From an uncultured Desulfuromonas sp. (GTDB lineage Bacteria; Desulfobacterota; Desulfuromonadia; Desulfuromonadales; Desulfuromonadaceae): a DNA stretch of 64,000 nt. The notes beneath the pieces are model-generated. The model did no database searches, had not been told where the DNA came from, and was given only the letters and a program-made list of their open reading frames with translations. Positions 51,597-61,016 of the stretch are shown here, piece by piece. The first letter of the stretch is position 1, and each line of letters starts with the position of its first letter. The stretch is taken from positions 1,916,225 through 1,980,224 of the forward strand of contig NZ_OY781461.1 of the NCBI RefSeq assembly GCF_963676955.1, read 5' to 3'. The translations under genes were made by a program, and so were the position numbers.

Positions 51597-53071
51597 TGAA
51601 AATACTGTTTGCGACCTCGGAAGCTTATCCGCTGATTAAAACCGGCGGACTGGCCGATGTCAGCTCGGGGTTGCCCGCGGCCTTACACGCGTTGGGAGAA
51701 GAGGTCCGGGTGGTGATCCCGGCGTATCGCGACGCCCTGTCCGCTGTTGGCGCGGTCGAGGAGCTGGCCACCTATGACGTCACGGGCTGTGGTGTCACCC
51801 GCACCGTCACGGTGCTGTCAGCCGTGGAGAAACCGTTTGACGCCGAAGTGTTGCTGCTGGCGGTGGATGATCTGTTCAATCGGCCCGGCAATCCCTATCA
51901 GAACGCTGACGGCGAAGACTGGTGGGATAACGGTGAACGGTTTGGCCTGTTCAGTCGCGCCGTCGCTGAGATGGCCATGGATCGCGCCGGTGTGCGCTGG
52001 CAGCCCGATGTGGTGCACTGTCACGATTGGCAGACCGGTCTGGTGCCCGCGTTCCTCAGTCTCGAAACGCCGCGGCCGCGCACGGTATTCACCATTCACA
52101 ACCTGTCTTATCCGGGCCGGTTTCCCTATGCGCTGTTTGCGGGACTTGAGCTGCCTGCCGACTGGTGGCACTACAGCAAACTTGAATTCTACAACAGCCT
52201 GTCGATGATCAAGGGCGGTATTGTTTTTGCCGATCAGGTGACCACGGTCAGTCCCAGTTATGCCGAGGAGATCTGTCTGCCCGAGCACGGTTTCGGCTTG
52301 GATGGGACCTTGCAGCAATGTCGTGCTGAACAGCGTTTGAGCGGCATCATCAACGGCATGGATACCCGCGTGTGGAACCCGGCCACTGATGAGCATATTC
52401 CCTATCGTTACACGGTGCACAAAGGGCGGGTGGCACAGAAAAAACGCAACAAACAGGCGCTCCTGACTCAAATGGCCGGTGAGCAGCTGGCGGCTGCGGT
52501 TGACGCACCGTTGTGCGGCTTTGTCGGGCGGCTGGTAGAGCAGAAGGGGATTGATCTGATCGTCGATGCCGTACCCGACTGGCTGGAAAACAGTGACGCC
52601 TGTTTTGTGTTTATCGGCAGCGGTCAGGCGCAGTATGAGACGCTGTTGCGTGAATTGGCCGAGCGCCATCCCGGGCGGGTGTTTGTTCATATCGGTTATT
52701 CGGAGGACATGGCCCATTTGCTTGAAGCAGGCTGCGATCTGTTTTTGATGCCGTCGCGCTTTGAGCCCTGCGGTCTTAATCAGATGTACAGTCTCACCTA
52801 TGGCACACCACCGGTGGTTCATGCTACCGGTGGCCTTAAAGACACGGTGGTTGATGCCACAGCCGACAGCCTCAAACTGGGTGAGGGGACGGGGTTTGTC
52901 TTCAACGCGCCATCCAGTGATGCATTACGTGATACCGTGTTGCGGGCTCTGGCGCTGTATCGGCGTCCACGCAGCTGGCAGCAATTACAGAAAAACGGCA
53001 TGCTCAAGGATTTCAGCTGGCAACGCAGCGCTGAGCGTTATCTGCAAGTTTACCGTTCGGGAGGGATGTGA
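51596..53071 (+). CDS. glgA: Glycogen synthase GlgA (GT5)
   Basis: Extends glycogen from ADP-glucose. 491 residues, typical. The N-terminal ADP-glucose motif KTGGLADV (Lys15) is clear, followed by HCHDWQTGLVPAFL, FTIHNLSYPG, INGMDTRVWNPATD and the C-terminal MPSRFEPCGLNQMYSLTYGT motif. The ATG lies in the glgB stop (TGATG), and its own stop overlaps glgP by one base, so glgB-glgA-glgP are tightly coupled. Confidence 0.97.
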   Translation: MKILFATSEAYPLIKTGGLADVSSGLPAALHALGEEVRVVIPAYRDALSAVGAVEELATYDVTGCGVTRTVTVLSAVEKPFDAEVLLLAVDDLFNRPGNPYQNADGEDWWDNGERFGLFSRAVAEMAMDRAGVRWQPDVVHCHDWQTGLVPAFLSLETPRPRTVFTIHNLSYPGRFPYALFAGLELPADWWHYSKLEFYNSLSMIKGGIVFADQVTTVSPSYAEEICLPEHGFGLDGTLQQCRAEQRLSGIINGMDTRVWNPATDEHIPYRYTVHKGRVAQKKRNKQALLTQMAGEQLAAAVDAPLCGFVGRLVEQKGIDLIVDAVPDWLENSDACFVFIGSGQAQYETLLRELAERHPGRVFVHIGYSEDMAHLLEAGCDLFLMPSRFEPCGLNQMYSLTYGTPPVVHATGGLKDTVVDATADSLKLGEGTGFVFNAPSSDALRDTVLRALALYRRPRSWQQLQKNGMLKDFSWQRSAERYLQVYRSGGM

Positions 53072-55584
53072 TGGTCATTCCAGATTTTGAGCGTGAAACG
53101 GAAAACGTTGTCCGCAAGGTTTTGAAGTGCCTGGGTGATGACGAGGAGAGCCTCGAAGCGAGTTTTCTCCATTACCTGTACAACACCTTCGGACGTCATC
53201 TGCAATCGCCCCATTACTATTTGTTCAAGGCACTGTCTTTTAGCGTGCGCGACCGGCTGATGGCCCGTTGGCGGGATACCTGGCTGTCCCATTATCAGGC
53301 CGGCACCAAAAAAGCCTATTATCTGTCGATGGAATTTCTGATCGGCCGCTCGCTGCTCAACAACCTGTTAAGCCTGGATATCGAAGAGCCGGTACGGCAG
53401 GTGTTGCATCAGCTCGGCGAGACCCTCGAAGAGGTGGAAAGCGCGGAACGTGATGCCGGACTGGGCAATGGCGGTCTCGGCCGTCTGGCCGCCTGCTTTA
53501 TGGACAGTTGTGCCACCTTACAGCTGCCGGTGATGGGCTATGGGCTGCGCTATAAATACGGCATGTTCCGCCAGCGGATTCAGAACGGTTATCAGATGGA
53601 AGACCCGGATCCCTGGTTGCGTCACGGCGAATATCCCTGGGAGGTGCAACGCGCCGATTACACCTGTGTCATCCCCTTTGGCGGCTGCACACGCATGTAC
53701 AAAGAGCCGCATAGCGGCCGGTTGATCGTTCACTGGGATCATGATGAGGAAGTGCTGGCCGTGCCCTACGATGTCCCGATTGCCGGCTATAAAAACCAGA
53801 CGGTCAACACGTTGCGGTTGTGGTCGGCGGCCTCGGTCGAAGATTTTAACCTGTCGGAGTTTAACGCCGGTTCCTACTATGAAGCGGTGGCGGAGAAAAA
53901 TGAGGCGGAGAGCATCACCATGGTGCTGTATCCCAATGATGCCAACGAGTCCGGCAAGGAATTACGTCTCCGGCAGCAGTATTTTCTGGTGTCGGCCAGT
54001 TTGCAGGATATCCTCAAGCACTGGAAGCGCACCCATGGTGCCGATTTCAGCACTTTTTCCGAAAACAATGTCTTTCAGTTGAACGACACTCATCCCAGCT
54101 TAGCCGTGGTTGAGTTGATGCGTCTGCTGGTTGATGAAGAACATCTTGAGTGGGATGAGGCCTGGGGTATTGTCACGCGCACCATGGCCTACACCAATCA
54201 CACTTTGTTGCCCGAAGCTCTGGAGACCTGGTCCGTCTCTTTGTTGCGGCGCATGTTGCCACGTCATCTGGAGATTATTTACGAGGTCAACAGCCGTTTT
54301 CTCGCCGAGGTTTCCATGAAGTGGCCCGGTGATGAACAACGCGTGCAGCGGATGTCACTCATCGACCCCAACGACCGGGTACGCATGGCCCATCTTGCTC
54401 TGGTCGGCAGCTTTTCCATCAACGGCGTGGCTGAATTGCATTCGCGCCTGTTGCGTGAAGGGTTGTTCCAAGACTTCTATCAGTTATGGCCGGAAAAGTT
54501 CAACAATAAGACCAACGGTGTGACGCCGCGGCGCTGGCTGGCCTGCGCCAACCCGCAACTTCGTGAACTTTTGTTTGAAACCATCGGCGATGGCTGGATG
54601 ACCGATTTGTCGCAGTTGTCCAAACTGGAAGACTATGTTGATGACCGGGGCTTTTGCCAGCGTTGGCGGCAGATCCGCCAGCATAATAAAAAGCGCCTTG
54701 CCGATCTGGTCCATCAACGCACCGGGATTGTGGTGAATCCCGAGGCCATGTTCGATGTCCAGGTCAAACGTATTCACGAATACAAACGGCAGTTGCTCAA
54801 TGTGTTGCATATTATCCATCTTTACGCGCGGATTAAATTTGAACGCCCCAGCCACTGGACCAACCGTTGTGTGATCATCGGTGGCAAAGCGGCTCCCGGT
54901 TATGCCATGGCCAAAAAGATCATCAAACTGATCCATAATGTCGCCAATGTGGTCAACAACGATCCGGAAATCGGCGACCGCCTCAAACTGGTGTTTCTAC
55001 CGGATTATAACGTCTCAGCCATGGAAGTAATCTGCGCCGGAACCGATCTGTCCGAGCAGATTTCCACCGCCGGAAAAGAAGCTTCCGGCACCGGAAACAT
55101 GAAATTCATGATGAATGGTGCCATCACCATCGGCACCCTGGACGGAGCCAACGTCGAGATTCGCGAGGCTGTCGGCGAAGAGAATTTCTTTCTGTTCGGC
55201 CTGCATGCCGACCAAGTGGAGCAGCAGCGCCAAACCTATCGGCCTGCCGCCGTCATTGCCGGTGATGATGACCTCAAACTGGTGATGCAACTGCTCAAGT
55301 CAGGACATTTCAACCGTTTTGAACGGGGGATTTTCGACGATATTATTGCCTCGTTGACCAGTCCCCATGATCCGTGGATGACCCTGGCCGATTTCCGCAG
55401 CTATGTGGAGTGCCAGAAGCGGGTGGCCGAGTTGTTTACTGACGAAGTGGCCTGGACGCGGATGAGTCTGATCAACAGTGCACGCAGTGGACGCTTCTCT
55501 ACCGACCGCACCATGCGCGAATACAACGAAGATATCTGGCGCTTGACCCCGGTGGAAGTGCAGACCGCGCAACTGCCGGACTGA
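53071..55584 (+). CDS. glgP: Glycogen phosphorylase GlgP (GT35, full length)
   Basis: Releases glucose 1-phosphate from glycogen. 837 residues, standard. Family segments: KKAYYLSMEFLIGRSLLNNL, ERDAGLGNGGLGRLAACFMD, NDTHPSLAVVELMRLL, KTNGVTPRRWLACANP and the pyridoxal-phosphate motif EASGTGNMKFMMNGAITIGT. The ATG at 53071 sits in the glgA stop (TGATG), with GGGAGGG 5 nt upstream. A second, short phosphorylase at 40186 is in the same cluster, so the cell has two enzymes probably acting on different chain lengths. Confidence 0.97.
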   Translation: MVIPDFERETENVVRKVLKCLGDDEESLEASFLHYLYNTFGRHLQSPHYYLFKALSFSVRDRLMARWRDTWLSHYQAGTKKAYYLSMEFLIGRSLLNNLLSLDIEEPVRQVLHQLGETLEEVESAERDAGLGNGGLGRLAACFMDSCATLQLPVMGYGLRYKYGMFRQRIQNGYQMEDPDPWLRHGEYPWEVQRADYTCVIPFGGCTRMYKEPHSGRLIVHWDHDEEVLAVPYDVPIAGYKNQTVNTLRLWSAASVEDFNLSEFNAGSYYEAVAEKNEAESITMVLYPNDANESGKELRLRQQYFLVSASLQDILKHWKRTHGADFSTFSENNVFQLNDTHPSLAVVELMRLLVDEEHLEWDEAWGIVTRTMAYTNHTLLPEALETWSVSLLRRMLPRHLEIIYEVNSRFLAEVSMKWPGDEQRVQRMSLIDPNDRVRMAHLALVGSFSINGVAELHSRLLREGLFQDFYQLWPEKFNNKTNGVTPRRWLACANPQLRELLFETIGDGWMTDLSQLSKLEDYVDDRGFCQRWRQIRQHNKKRLADLVHQRTGIVVNPEAMFDVQVKRIHEYKRQLLNVLHIIHLYARIKFERPSHWTNRCVIIGGKAAPGYAMAKKIIKLIHNVANVVNNDPEIGDRLKLVFLPDYNVSAMEVICAGTDLSEQISTAGKEASGTGNMKFMMNGAITIGTLDGANVEIREAVGEENFFLFGLHADQVEQQRQTYRPAAVIAGDDDLKLVMQLLKSGHFNRFERGIFDDIIASLTSPHDPWMTLADFRSYVECQKRVAELFTDEVAWTRMSLINSARSGRFSTDRTMREYNEDIWRLTPVEVQTAQLPD

Positions 55585-55631
55585 TCCTGAGTGAATGGTG
55601 AATTATTTTGACAAGGAAAGGTGAAACCTCA

Positions 55632-56981
55632 ATGGAGTTGACCTGTTTTAAAGCCTATGACATTCGCGGGCGGCTGCCCGATGAACTCAATGAAGAGATT
55701 GCCTACCGGATCGGTCGTGCCTATGCGGAATTTCTCAAGCCGCAAAAGGTGATTGTCGGACGCGATGTGCGTCTGTCCAGTGCCTCGCTATGTGAAGCTC
55801 TGGCCGAAGGATTGACCGATGCCGGGGTGGATGTGTTTGATATCGGCTTGTGCGGTACTGAAGAGGTGTACTTTGCGACGTTCAGCCAGAACATGGACGG
55901 TGGCATCATGGTCACGGCCAGCCATAATCCCATGGATTTTAACGGCATGAAACTGGTGCGTGAGCAATCGAAACCGATCAGCAGTGACACCGGTCTCAAA
56001 GAGATCCAGACCATGGTTGCCGCCAATCGCTTTGCCGAGCCGCAACGCCAGGGTAAAGTACAGGCCCTCGATGTGACCGAGCAGTATGTTGATCATCTGC
56101 TCAGCTACATCGATGTCAGTGTTCTGAAGCCGCTCAAGGTGGTGGTCAATGCCGGTAACGGTTGCGCCGGACCCACCATTGACCGGTTGGAAAAATATCT
56201 GCCGTTTGAATTCATCAAAATTTATCATGAACCGGACGGGCATTTCCCCAACGGCATTCCCAATCCGATTCTGCCGGAAAATCGTGCTGCGACCGTTGAT
56301 GCCCTCAAGGCGCATCAGGCCGACGTCGGCATTGCCTGGGACGGTGACTTTGATCGCTGCTTCTTCTTTGATGAAACCGGCCGGTTTATTGAAGGCTACT
56401 ATCTGGTCGGCCTGCTCGGCTTAGCGCTGCTGCAGAGCAATCCCGGCGCCAAGATCATTCATGATCCGCGCCTGGTGTGGAACACCATCGATATGGTCAG
56501 CGAGGCCGGAGGTCAGGCCATCCAGTGCAAGTCGGGCCACGCGTTTATCAAAGAGAGGATGCGCAGCGAAGATGCCATTTACGGCGGCGAAATGAGTGCG
56601 CATCATTACTTCCGCGATTTCTCCTATTGCGACAGCGGCATGATTCCATGGCTGTTGGTGCTGGAGATCATGGGCCGTACCGGTAACAGCCTGTCGAGTC
56701 TGGTCGATCAGCGCATCGCGCTGTTTCCGGCCAGTGGTGAAATCAATCGCCATGTTGATGATGCCCAGGCCACCATCGAGAGGGTTCGCGCCCATTACAG
56801 TCCCCAGGCCATCAGTGAAGATTTTACCGACGGCGTCAGCCTCGAATTTGATCAGTGGCGCTTCAATCTGCGCATGTCCAATACCGAGCCGGTGGTGCGT
56901 CTCAATGTTGAATCACGGGGTGATCAGGCTTTGATGGAACAGAAGACGGCCGAAGTTCTTGAAATTCTCGGCGGCGAATGA
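55632..56981 (+). CDS. Phosphomannomutase/phosphoglucomutase (ManB/CpsG type)
   Basis: Interconverts hexose 1- and 6-phosphates, connecting GlgP and GlgC to glucose 6-phosphate. 449 residues. The four phosphohexomutase landmarks are present: phosphoserine loop [15 protein letters not shown], metal loop [16 protein letters not shown], sugar-binding [13 protein letters not shown] and the phosphate-contacting [15 protein letters not shown]. The start at 55632 gives [13 protein letters not shown]. It ends the glycogen cluster and is 32 nt before an exported protein gene. Confidence 0.93.
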   Translation: MELTCFKAYDIRGRLPDELNEEIAYRIGRAYAEFLKPQKVIVGRDVRLSSASLCEALAEGLTDAGVDVFDIGLCGTEEVYFATFSQNMDGGIMVTASHNPMDFNGMKLVREQSKPISSDTGLKEIQTMVAANRFAEPQRQGKVQALDVTEQYVDHLLSYIDVSVLKPLKVVVNAGNGCAGPTIDRLEKYLPFEFIKIYHEPDGHFPNGIPNPILPENRAATVDALKAHQADVGIAWDGDFDRCFFFDETGRFIEGYYLVGLLGLALLQSNPGAKIIHDPRLVWNTIDMVSEAGGQAIQCKSGHAFIKERMRSEDAIYGGEMSAHHYFRDFSYCDSGMIPWLLVLEIMGRTGNSLSSLVDQRIALFPASGEINRHVDDAQATIERVRAHYSPQAISEDFTDGVSLEFDQWRFNLRMSNTEPVVRLNVESRGDQALMEQKTAEVLEILGGE

Positions 56982-57013
56982 AAGGCCGCCGGGACCTGTT
57001 GAAGGGGGGGACG

Positions 57014-57499
57014 ATGAAACGTACTCGAACAATTGTTAGTCTCGTTATTGCTTTGCTCCTGATGGCGGGGTTGGCACAGGCCAGCCTGAGCGGTTTCATG
57101 ACGGATATGAATATGCGTGCCCGAGCGGATCTGCGTGATTTTTCCGTGCGGCTCAGCACGCATTTTGGTGTGCCGGTGCCGGATGTTGACCGGCTGCTGC
57201 GCCGGGTGACCGCCCCGGCCGATGCCTTTATGTGTCTGCAGCTGTCAGACATGAGCCGGGTGCCGATGCCGCAGGTTATGGAGCGCTACCGGAATCGTCG
57301 AGATAAAGGTTGGGGGCAGCTCGCTCAGGACCTCGGCATTAAACCGGGATCGGCTCAATTCCATCGCATCCGTCAGGGAAACTTTGTCTTTTATGCGGAT
57401 TCAGACCTCAATTCAGGTCGTAGCAAGAATCAGGGCAAAAACAAAAGCAACAAAGGCAAGGGGCAGGGAAACAACAAGGGCGCTAAAACCCGTAAGTAG
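57014..57499 (+). CDS. Hypothetical exported protein with basic Lys/Asn/Gly tail
   Basis: A 161-residue protein with a signal peptide (MKRTRTIVSLVIALLLMAGL then AQA) and a soluble domain of about 110 residues (LSTHFGVPVPDVDRLLRRVT, RYRNRRDKGWGQLAQDLGIK). The last about 27 residues are a low-complexity Lys/Asn/Gly/Gln tail. No cysteines or metal motif point to a function. GGGGGG precedes the ATG at 57014; a longer frame from 56978 would spoil the signal peptide. Possibly periplasmic and binding an acidic polymer, which is speculation. Confidence 0.75.
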   Translation: MKRTRTIVSLVIALLLMAGLAQASLSGFMTDMNMRARADLRDFSVRLSTHFGVPVPDVDRLLRRVTAPADAFMCLQLSDMSRVPMPQVMERYRNRRDKGWGQLAQDLGIKPGSAQFHRIRQGNFVFYADSDLNSGRSKNQGKNKSNKGKGQGNNKGAKTRK

Positions 57500-57505
57500 A
57501 TAAGC

Positions 57506-57519
57506 TGGTAAGTTTACCA
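57506..57519. promoter_or_regulatory. Short palindrome between two genes
   Basis: TGGTAAGTTTACCA is a perfect 6-bp dyad around GT in the 110-nt gap before the lipoprotein gene. It may be a protein-binding site; nothing more is known. Confidence 0.25.
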
Positions 57520-57609
57520 ATTCCTGACCTGGCTTGAGCAAAACCCTAACATCCGCTGAGCACAGTAGCGTCGTGACCTGTCCTGATAACCCTTAAGGAG
57601 AACGATGCT

Positions 57610-58176
57610 ATGTTTGTAAAAATTTTGACGGTTTTCAGTGTGCTGTTGTGTGTTGTCGGCTGCGCGTCGCAAACAACGCCCAAAGCGGTTGAATCAGCGA
57701 GCGAAACCGCTGTTGAAGAACGCCCTGTAGAGCTTAATGTCGATCAGAAAGAGATCTCGGTTTACCGTTACAACAACCGCCTCTATGTGATCGGCGACGA
57801 AGAGACCAAAGCCTCTTTTGTCGCACACAAGCACCTGCCTTACACCAAGACCACTCTTGGCGCGGGTCCTCAAGGTGAAACGGTGATCTACGAGGTCAAT
57901 AAAAAAGATTCGGCCTACGCCGAAAACCTGATGGAAAAGTTTAACGAAATCGCCTGGATGCTGGAAAGCAACGACATCTATACCGCTTGGAAATATAAAG
58001 GCCGTATCTTTGTCATCGGCGATGCCACGATGAACGAAAAATTTTCGACCCATAAACACCTCCCTTACACCAAAACCCTGCTGGGTGCCGGTCCCCATGG
58101 TGAAACGGTGATCTTCCAGGTTGATAAGAAAAAACCGGAACTGGCCGCGACCCTGGAAAAGGCCTATCTCAAATAA
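57610..58176 (+). CDS. Lipoprotein made of two tandem repeats
   Basis: A 188-residue lipoprotein: signal peptide with lipobox VVGC (Cys18), a short acidic linker, then two copies of a roughly 48-residue unit at 52-99 and 127-174. Both contain YVIGDE or FVIGDA, HKHLPYTKT, LGAGP and GETVI followed by EV or QVDKK. The copies share close to half or more of their residues, so this is an internal duplication. I do not recognise the domain. AAGGAG 9 nt before the ATG at 57610. A strong terminator lies 166 nt downstream. Confidence 0.8.
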   Translation: MFVKILTVFSVLLCVVGCASQTTPKAVESASETAVEERPVELNVDQKEISVYRYNNRLYVIGDEETKASFVAHKHLPYTKTTLGAGPQGETVIYEVNKKDSAYAENLMEKFNEIAWMLESNDIYTAWKYKGRIFVIGDATMNEKFSTHKHLPYTKTLLGAGPHGETVIFQVDKKKPELAATLEKAYLK

Positions 58177-58183
58177 CAGGATG

Positions 58184-58287
58184 TTGAAAAAGTCCCATCC
58201 GGGGACTTTCCAACGACGCAAGCCGAAAATGCGATTTCCGTCTTGCTTACAAATCTGTTCTTGATTTTGGTCGCCCATCCATGGGCT
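58184..58287. repeat. Dispersed intergenic repeat, copy B
   Basis: Same ordered blocks as copy A at 43.7 kb (CCATCCGGGGACTTT, CAACGACGCAA, TTTCCGTCTTGCTTAC, GATTTT, CCATGGGCT). It opens with TGTTGAAAAAGTCCC that can pair with GGGGACTTT, and the flanking TTAACACCCTGCTAAAACA (58300-58318) may be its other end. It lies between the lipoprotein gene and its terminator. Confidence 0.75.
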
Positions 58288-58341
58288 CCGCAGATTGTTT
58301 CTTAACACCCTGCTAAAACATCAGTGTCCTACCCTGCAATT

Positions 58342-58376
58342 GGCCAGCCGGCTTCCCATCCGGCTGGCCTTTTTTT
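58342..58376 (+). terminator. Strong intrinsic terminator upstream of fumC
   Basis: A perfect 10-bp stem GGCCAGCCGG/CCGGCTGGCC (58342-58351 with 58360-58369), 8-nt loop, then seven T. It ends the lipoprotein transcription unit and separates it from fumC. Confidence 0.92.
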
Positions 58377-58504
58377 ATCTGTGAAATGGTCCCCCTGGCT
58401 TAATTCGGGTTCAAGTAAGCGATATTTCTGTTACTATTCTCAATGTGGCAACACCATCCCCGCAATTGATTTGTATCAGATGTCTGAATATATCAGGAGG
58501 AACC

Positions 58505-59905
58505 ATGACCACTTATCGCAAAGAAACCGACTCCATGGGGGCCATTGATGTCGTGGCCGATCGCTACTGGGGGGCTCAAACCCAACGCTCCATCGGCAAC
58601 TTTCCCATCGGCGTCAGCCGTTTTCAATGGCAACGTCCGGTGATCAAGGCGTTGGGGATCCTGAAAAAATCGGCCGCGCGTGCCAATGCCGAACTCGGCG
58701 AATTGCCCGACGATCTGGCTCAGCTGATTTGTAAAGCGGCCGACGAAGTGATCGGCGGCAGCCTCGATGAGCATTTTCCTTTGGTGGTGTTTCAAACCGG
58801 TTCCGGTACCCAATCCAACATGAACGCCAATGAGGTGATCTCCAACCGCGCCATTGAGCTGGCCGGCGGCAGCATGGGCAGCAAAGTTCCGGTTCATCCC
58901 AACGACCATGTTAACCGCGGTCAGTCGTCCAACGACACCTTTCCAACCGCCATGCACATCGCCGTGGTCGATCAGATCGAATCGGTGCTGCTTCCGGCGG
59001 TGACCCGGTTGCGTGACACCCTGGCCGCGAAAGCCAAGGAGTTTGACGCCATTGTTAAAGTGGGGCGCACACATCTGCAGGACGCCACGCCTATTACCCT
59101 TGGTCAGGAGATCAGCGCCTGGGTGGCACAAATTGATTTTGGTCTGCAGGCGGTGCGCGACTCTTTGCCGGGACTGTATGATCTGGCCATCGGTGGTACC
59201 GCAGTGGGCACCGGCCTCAACGCGCACCCTCAGTTCGGCGATAAAACCGCCGCCTACATCGCCGAAGAAAGCGGTCATCCGTTTCGTAGCGCCGACAACA
59301 AATTTTTTGCCCTGTCCGCGCACGATGCCTTGGTCAATACGTCGGCGGCGCTGCGTACCCTCGCCGGAGGTCTGATGAAAATGGCCAACGACGTGCGCTG
59401 GTTGGCCAGCGGCCCGCGCTGCGGTATCGGTGAACTGGTGATTCCTGAAAACGAGCCCGGCTCCTCCATCATGCCCGGCAAAGTCAATCCCACCCAGTGC
59501 GAAGCCATGACCATGGTTTGTACCCAGGTGTTCGGCAACGATGCGGCCGTTGCTTTTGCCGGTTCCCAGGGCAATTTTCAGCTCAATGTGTACAAACCGG
59601 TGATGGTGCATAACGTGTTGGAAAGCTGCGACTTGCTTGCCGACACCTGCAATGCCTTCAATGACCACTGCGCTGTCGGCATTGAACCGCAGCAGGAAAA
59701 AATCAGCGAGAACCTTGATAAAAACCTGATGCTGGTCACCGCCCTCAATCGCCACATTGGCTACGACAAGGCCGCGCATATCGCCAAAAAAGCCCACCAC
59801 GAAGGACTGACCCTGCGCCAGTCCGCCCTGGCTCTGGGCTATGTTACGGAAGAACAGTTTGCCGAGTGGATTGTGCCGCTGGATATGACCGATAACCGTC
59901 GCTAA
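58505..59905 (+). CDS. fumC: Fumarate hydratase, class II (FumC)
   Basis: Hydrates fumarate to malate in the TCA cycle, using the iron-independent class II fold. 466 residues, like E. coli FumC (467). The ATG at 58505 follows AGGAGG and gives [20 protein letters not shown]. The superfamily signature [17 protein letters not shown] is near residue 318, with [20 protein letters not shown] and [17 protein letters not shown] earlier. It is followed by a ZIP transporter gene after 36 nt. Confidence 0.97.
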   Translation: MTTYRKETDSMGAIDVVADRYWGAQTQRSIGNFPIGVSRFQWQRPVIKALGILKKSAARANAELGELPDDLAQLICKAADEVIGGSLDEHFPLVVFQTGSGTQSNMNANEVISNRAIELAGGSMGSKVPVHPNDHVNRGQSSNDTFPTAMHIAVVDQIESVLLPAVTRLRDTLAAKAKEFDAIVKVGRTHLQDATPITLGQEISAWVAQIDFGLQAVRDSLPGLYDLAIGGTAVGTGLNAHPQFGDKTAAYIAEESGHPFRSADNKFFALSAHDALVNTSAALRTLAGGLMKMANDVRWLASGPRCGIGELVIPENEPGSSIMPGKVNPTQCEAMTMVCTQVFGNDAAVAFAGSQGNFQLNVYKPVMVHNVLESCDLLADTCNAFNDHCAVGIEPQQEKISENLDKNLMLVTALNRHIGYDKAAHIAKKAHHEGLTLRQSALALGYVTEEQFAEWIVPLDMTDNRR

Positions 59906-59941
59906 CAGGATGTTTCAGACCCCCGCTAAAAAGGAGTTCTC

Positions 59942-60754
59942 ATGTCCGACTGGTTTTTGAATCTGACCCCGGTGATGCAGGCGCTGGTGGGTACTTTATT
60001 TACCTGGTTCATGACCGCATTGGGTGCCAGTGTTGTCATCTTTTTTAAGACGATTAATCGCAAGCTCCTCGATGGCATGCTCGGTGCCGCCGCAGGCGTC
60101 ATGATTGCCGCCAGCTTCTGGTCGTTGCTGGCACCGGCCATTGAAATGACCGAAAATTCCGGGGGCACTCCGTGGATTCCCGCCACGGTCGGGTTTTTAT
60201 CCGGAGGCGCCTTCTTATGGCTGGTCGACAAGGTTCTGCCGCATCTCCATTCCGGCTTTCCCATGTCTGAAGCCGAAGGGATTAAAACCAGCTGGCAACG
60301 CAGCACGCTACTGTGTCTCGCCATCACCCTGCACAATATTCCTGAAGGTCTTGCTGTTGGTGTCGCGTTCGGGGCGTTGGCCGCTGACCTTCCTTCCGCC
60401 TCCCTCGCCGGGGCCATTGCGCTGGCTGTCGGCATCGGCATTCAGAACTTTCCCGAAGGAGCCGCCGTCTCCGTTCCGCTGCGCCGCGAGGGGATGTCGC
60501 GCGGCAAGAGTTTCTGGTACGGCCAGTTGTCCGGTACGGTCGAACCCATTGCCGGGGTGCTGGGCGCCATGGCTGTTATCTGGATGGAACCGCTGTTGCC
60601 CTATGCGTTGTCCTTTGCCGCCGGTGCCATGATCTACGTGGTGGTGGAAGAGGTCATCCCCGAGTCGCAACTGGCGCGCAACACCGATCTGGCCACGGTT
60701 GGGGCCATGTGCGGGTTTGCCATTATGATGACGCTGGATGTGGCTTTGGGCTAA
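59942..60754 (+). CDS. ZIP family metal transporter (ZupT-like)
   Basis: A 270-residue inner-membrane divalent-metal transporter with about eight helices. The two paired ZIP motifs are present: LHNIPEGLAVGVAFG in helix 4 and QNFPEGAAVSVPL in helix 5, plus the GTVEPIAGVLGA segment. AAAAAGGAG precedes the ATG. Zinc, iron or manganese uptake is likely. It is 36 nt after fumC on the same strand, probably co-transcribed. Confidence 0.95.
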   Translation: MSDWFLNLTPVMQALVGTLFTWFMTALGASVVIFFKTINRKLLDGMLGAAAGVMIAASFWSLLAPAIEMTENSGGTPWIPATVGFLSGGAFLWLVDKVLPHLHSGFPMSEAEGIKTSWQRSTLLCLAITLHNIPEGLAVGVAFGALAADLPSASLAGAIALAVGIGIQNFPEGAAVSVPLRREGMSRGKSFWYGQLSGTVEPIAGVLGAMAVIWMEPLLPYALSFAAGAMIYVVVEEVIPESQLARNTDLATVGAMCGFAIMMTLDVALG

Positions 60755-61016
60755 GGGGCCTTGAACCACGGAGCCACGGAGAGAATCAAGAAAAGTTTTT
60801 TTGTCTGCAGCCAGGTCCTCCCGTTCAGCCGGGCTGAACGTAGAGAGCTTGGCCGTGATGCGCGTCGGCAAACTGGGTAAGCGCCGGCGCGTTTTGCCGA
60901 CATCCTTTTGGCCGGCCGCACAAACGTATACACAAACCGGCCGAACTTCTCCCGCCCCTCAGGTTAACCGACAATGGATCTCTTTCCGCTCTGCTTGACT
61001 GATGGCTTGCTCCTAC
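60755..61016. other. Convergent intergenic region with a CACGGAG-type repeat
   Basis: A 262-nt gap between convergent genes. It begins with TTGAACCACGGAGCCACGGA, which resembles a repeat common in intergenic DNA of many bacteria. A GGCCGG...CCGGCC dyad lies near 60911-60943. No gene was seen. Confidence 0.45.

Noticed and set aside
51818-52822. Open frame of 334 codons on the minus strand
   Set aside because: Antisense to glgA; no motif.
58493-59800. Open frame of 435 codons on the minus strand
   Set aside because: Antisense to fumC, whose signature is unmistakable.
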